Positions 61,490-64,000 of a stretch of 64,000 nt of DNA are shown in pieces (position 1 is the stretch's first letter; each line of letters starts with the position of its first letter). The notes beneath the pieces are model-generated. The model made no database searches, was not told the DNA's origin, and was given only the letters and a program-made list of their open reading frames with translations. The position numbers and the translations under genes are program-made. The stretch comes from Streptomyces venezuelae (GTDB lineage: Bacteria > Actinomycetota > Actinomycetes > Streptomycetales > Streptomycetaceae): assembly GCF_008642295.1 (NCBI RefSeq), contig NZ_CP029190.1:3153001-3217000 (forward strand). Direction: 5' to 3'.

Positions 61490-61996
61490 ATGAAGCGATC
61501 CCTCACCATGACCACGGCCGCGGCCCTCACCGGCCTGACCCTCTTCGTCACCGCCTGCACCGGCGGCGGAGGCGAGAACAAGGGTGACAAGAAGGACAGC
61601 GCGGGCGGCAGCAGTGCCGGGCAGAACGCCGGCACCGACAGCGGCAAGGTCGCCGACGACGCCCTCAAGGTGCGCCAGTGCCTGCGCAAGCAGGGCATCG
61701 ACGTCCCCGACCCGGAGCCCGGCCAGGACCCCCGCGGGCTGACCCTGGGCTCGGGCGCGGACCCGCAGAAGATGCAGAAGGCGATGGAGGCCTGCGGGAT
61801 GCAGGGCCCCGGCTCCGGCAAGGGCCCCACCCAGGAGCAGAAGGACAAGGAGCTCAAGTGGGTGCAGTGCATGCGCAAGAACGGGGTGAACCTGCCCGAC
61901 CCGACGTACCAGGGCAGCGCCCGCTCCGCGATCGAGATACCGAAGGGGCAGGAGAAGGCCTTCGAGGAAGCCCAGAAGAAGTGCGAGACGGCGTGA
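61490..61996 (+). CDS. Putative lipoprotein of an ABC-export operon
   Basis: ATG 61490; 168 residues. Signal with lipobox FVTAC, a Gly/Lys/Ser linker, then a small domain with paired Cys: ALKVRQCLRKQGIDVPDPEPGQDP, MEACGMQ, LKWVQCMRKNGVNLPDP and KKCETA. The two CxxxxG-x-x-P-D-P repeats resemble secreted ligand-binding lipoproteins adjacent to MacB-like transporters. Its stop overlaps the next gene (GTGA). Confidence 0.8.
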   Translation: MKRSLTMTTAAALTGLTLFVTACTGGGGENKGDKKDSAGGSSAGQNAGTDSGKVADDALKVRQCLRKQGIDVPDPEPGQDPRGLTLGSGADPQKMQKAMEACGMQGPGSGKGPTQEQKDKELKWVQCMRKNGVNLPDPTYQGSARSAIEIPKGQEKAFEEAQKKCETA

Positions 61997-63114
61997 AGCG
62001 GGGCACGGGCCGCGGCGGGCGGCGCGTCCTCCTCGGGCTGGCCCTGCTGCTGGCGGCGACCGGCGGCGGGTACGTCGTACTGGAGGAGCGGGCAGCGGAA
62101 GCCCGCGGGGAGGAGCAGCGCAGCACCGGGCTGCCGCCCGACACCGCCCCGGTGCAGCGCGGGGACCTCAGCTCCGGCCTCCGCGTCGAGGGCACCCTCG
62201 GCCATGCCGGGGAACGCAGGCTGAACGCGGCCGGACCGGGCGTGCTGACCTGGATCGCCGATGCCGGCTCGGCCGTGGCGCGGGACGGCCGGCTGTACGA
62301 GGTCAACGGCCGGCCGGTGCGCCTGATGTACGGGGCCACGCCGATGTACCGGCCGCTGAAGGCCGGGGACAAGGGCGAGGACGTCAGGCAACTCAAGCGG
62401 AACCTGCTGGCCCTCGGCCACGGCACGGGCCTCGACCCGGAGGACAAGACCTTCACCGAGGGCACGGTCACGGCGGTCAAACGCTGGCAGAAGGCGCACA
62501 AGGCGAAGCAGACCGGCGAGGTCGCCAAGGAGGACATCGCCTTCGTCTCCGGCCCGCAGCGAGTACAGCGGGCGGAGGCTGCGATCGGCGACGAGGCCGC
62601 GCCCGGGAAGCCGGTGCTCACCCTCACCGGCACCGATCGGATCGTCCGGTTCCGGATGGATGCGGGGCAGGCGGACGCGGCGAAGCCCGGGGACCGGGTG
62701 TCGGTGACCCTGCCCGGGGGCGGCGCGGCCACCGGCAGGATCGACTCGGTGGGCGCCCCGCCGCCCGGTACGGACGGCCAGGGCGGCGGAACCGGCAGCG
62801 GAGGCGGGAGCGGGGACGGCGACGGGAAGGCCAAGGTCGAGGTCGTGGTCGTCTTCGACCGGCCGGCGGAGGCCAAGGGCCCGGACCGTTCCCCGGTCTC
62901 GGTCCTGCTCACCGGCGAGACCCGCACCAACGTGCTCTCCGTCCCTGTCAACGCGCTGCTCGCCCTCTCCGGCGGCGGATTCGGCGTACAGGTCGTCGAG
63001 AACGGCACGGTCCGCGAGGTCCGGGTCGAGCTCGGCATGTTCGGACAGGGGCGGGTCGAGATCACCGGCGGGGACCTGAAGGACGGCATGGAGGTCGGGG
63101 TGCCGAAGACATGA
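61993..63114 (+). CDS. Membrane-fusion (HlyD/RND-like) protein with peptidoglycan-binding domain
   Basis: GTG 61993, overlapping the lipoprotein stop; 373 residues. N-terminal TM (RRVLLGLALLLAATGGGYVVL), a barrel-sandwich-type region, a PG_binding_1 domain (KAGDKGEDVRQLKRNLLALGHG...TAVKRWQKAHKAKQTGEV) and a C-terminal beta part (DRIVRFRMDAGQADAAKPGDRVSVTLPGGG; TRTNVLSVPVNALLALSGGGFGVQVVENG). This is the actinobacterial adapter of MacB/FtsX-type ABC exporters. Confidence 0.88.
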   Translation: MKRGTGRGGRRVLLGLALLLAATGGGYVVLEERAAEARGEEQRSTGLPPDTAPVQRGDLSSGLRVEGTLGHAGERRLNAAGPGVLTWIADAGSAVARDGRLYEVNGRPVRLMYGATPMYRPLKAGDKGEDVRQLKRNLLALGHGTGLDPEDKTFTEGTVTAVKRWQKAHKAKQTGEVAKEDIAFVSGPQRVQRAEAAIGDEAAPGKPVLTLTGTDRIVRFRMDAGQADAAKPGDRVSVTLPGGGAATGRIDSVGAPPPGTDGQGGGTGSGGGSGDGDGKAKVEVVVVFDRPAEAKGPDRSPVSVLLTGETRTNVLSVPVNALLALSGGGFGVQVVENGTVREVRVELGMFGQGRVEITGGDLKDGMEVGVPKT

Positions 63115-63806
63115 ACGTCGTCGAGTTGAGCGGGGTCACCAAGGAGTATCCGGGCGGGGTCGCCGCCCTCCGCGGCATCGACCTGACCGTCGCGGCGGGC
63201 GAACTGCTCTCCATCGTCGGCCCCTCCGGCTCCGGGAAGTCCACCCTGCTGCACATCGTCGGCACCCTGGACCGGCCCACCGCCGGCCGGGTGGCCATCG
63301 CCGGCCACGACATCGCGGCCCTCTCCGACCGCTCCCTGTCCGCGCTGCGCTCCCGCCATGTCGGCTTCGTCTTCCAGTCCTTCCACCTGGTGCCCGGCAT
63401 CAGCGCCCGCGCCAACGTGGCGGAAGGACTGCTCTACTCGGGCCTGCCGCGCGCCGCCCGCACCCGGCGGGCCGAGGCGGCCCTGGAGCGGGTCGGGCTC
63501 GGCGACCGGATGGACCACCGGCCGCACGAACTGTCCGGCGGTCAGAAGCAGCGGGTGGCGATCGCCCGGGCCGTGGCCGGCGAACCGGACCTGCTGCTCG
63601 CCGACGAGCCGACCGGCGCATTGGACAGCGCCTCCGGAGAGTCGGTGATGGAGCTGCTGCACGAACTCAACCGGGACGGCGCCACCATCGCCGTGATCAC
63701 CCACGACCAGGAGATCGCCGCCCGCCTGCCCCGATCCGTACGGATCAGGGACGGCGAGGTCGTGTCGGACGTACGCCGCCCGGCGGGAAGGACGGCGGCG
63801 CAATGA
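63111..63806 (+). CDS. ABC transporter ATP-binding protein (MacB/LolD-like)
   Basis: ATG 63111 overlaps the previous stop; 231 residues. Walker A GPSGSGKS (37-44), Q-loop FQSFHLVPG, signature LSGGQKQR, Walker B LLLADEP and H-loop TIAVITHDQEIAARL. Pairs with the FtsX-type permease that follows. Confidence 0.96.
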   Translation: MNVVELSGVTKEYPGGVAALRGIDLTVAAGELLSIVGPSGSGKSTLLHIVGTLDRPTAGRVAIAGHDIAALSDRSLSALRSRHVGFVFQSFHLVPGISARANVAEGLLYSGLPRAARTRRAEAALERVGLGDRMDHRPHELSGGQKQRVAIARAVAGEPDLLLADEPTGALDSASGESVMELLHELNRDGATIAVITHDQEIAARLPRSVRIRDGEVVSDVRRPAGRTAAQ

Positions 63807-64000
63807 CCCGGACAACGACCCGGAAGCTGCGCCCCGCCCGGCTGGGGCCGCGCGATGTCCTGCACGTGGGCTCGGCCGGACTGCGCTCCCGGCCCCTGCG
63901 GGTGTTCCTGTCGGCGCTCGGGATCGCCATCGGCATCGCGACGATGATCGCGGTGGTCGGCATCTCCTCCTCCAGCCAGGCCAAGCTGCTGGGCGAGCTC
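63803..64000 (+). CDS. FtsX/MacB-type ABC permease, cut by window end
   Basis: ATG 63803 overlaps the previous stop as ATGA. The first 66 residues are visible: a basic start (RTTTRKLRPARLGPRDVLHVGSAGLRSRPLR) and the first TM (VFLSALGIAIGIATMIAVVGI), the usual opening of MacB-type permeases. The extracytoplasmic domain and remaining TMs are beyond the window. Confidence 0.9.
   Translation, partial: MTRTTTRKLRPARLGPRDVLHVGSAGLRSRPLRVFLSALGIAIGIATMIAVVGISSSSQAKLLGEL

Noticed and set aside
1..64000. CRISPR array or prophage
   Set aside because: No regularly spaced repeats, Cas genes or phage structural genes were seen.

Overview
The window is very GC-rich with strong third-position GC. It carries a CofGH-type fbiC, a GPP34 protein, an XRE/DUF397 pair, an NB-ARC/TPR protein and a bld-era style gene order that together point to a Streptomyces (or close streptomycete) chromosome. 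There is no phage, plasmid or CRISPR signature; the only mobile element is one IS256-family insertion sequence.

Layout. 1-4.4 kb is an accessory patch: a PH-domain membrane protein cut by the window edge, a lipoprotein, the stub of a HExxH protein truncated by the IS256-family element (1462-2898), a DUF3515 protein and a secreted ricin-type lectin. A tRNA-Arg(CCU) with a strong shared terminator and a GH15 glucosidase/trehalase-like gene follow. 7.1-14.6 kb is the most unusual part: a tightly overlapping minus-strand operon (nucleotidyl-cyclase-like protein, P-loop NTPase, SPFH-like coiled-coil protein, DUF4407 membrane protein) faces a divergently transcribed PycTM-like membrane effector, which converges on a Crp/Fnr-type cyclic-nucleotide regulator. 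The cyclase-like protein and the NTPase share a gapless 19-residue motif, and a 22-bp palindrome of Crp geometry lies in the divergent promoter region. I read this as a candidate cyclic-nucleotide conflict/defence system related to, but more elaborate than, Pycsar.

14.7-23 kb is a poly-gamma-glutamate (PGA) type locus: CapA, a large tandem Cache/HAMP membrane protein, PgsB ligase with a long Pro/Gln tail, PgsC (TTG start overlapping pgsB) and an NlpC/P60 hydrolase, with a secreted protein of unknown function divergent from capA. 23-31 kb holds cell-envelope genes (a polytopic membrane protein, a D-Ala-D-Ala carboxypeptidase with a ~585-residue repetitive cytoplasmic tail), GPP34 and the XRE/DUF397 pair.

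31-39 kb holds metabolism: PLP aminotransferase, SDR, FbiC (F420 deazaflavin synthesis), a secreted tyrosine phosphatase, an ADP-ribosylglycohydrolase and an F420-type LLM oxidoreductase. 40-49 kb holds a sigma/anti-sigma pair, an RsbW-like ATPase, a secreted metzincin, a DUF4239 protein, an APC permease and a DNA alkylation repair protein. 49.5-56 kb is a catabolic cluster (ALDH, D-aminoacylase-like amidohydrolase, two LLM oxidoreductases, SDR). Its promoters share CTGACG-N3-CGTCAG palindromes with the distant SDR at 33 kb, and a variant lies before the gene ending at 31552, suggesting one TetR-type regulon whose regulator is outside the window. 56-64 kb holds an NB-ARC/TPR STAND protein, an L,D-transpeptidase-like protein, and a two-component system divergent from a lipoprotein / membrane-fusion / MacB-like ABC export operon that runs off the right edge.
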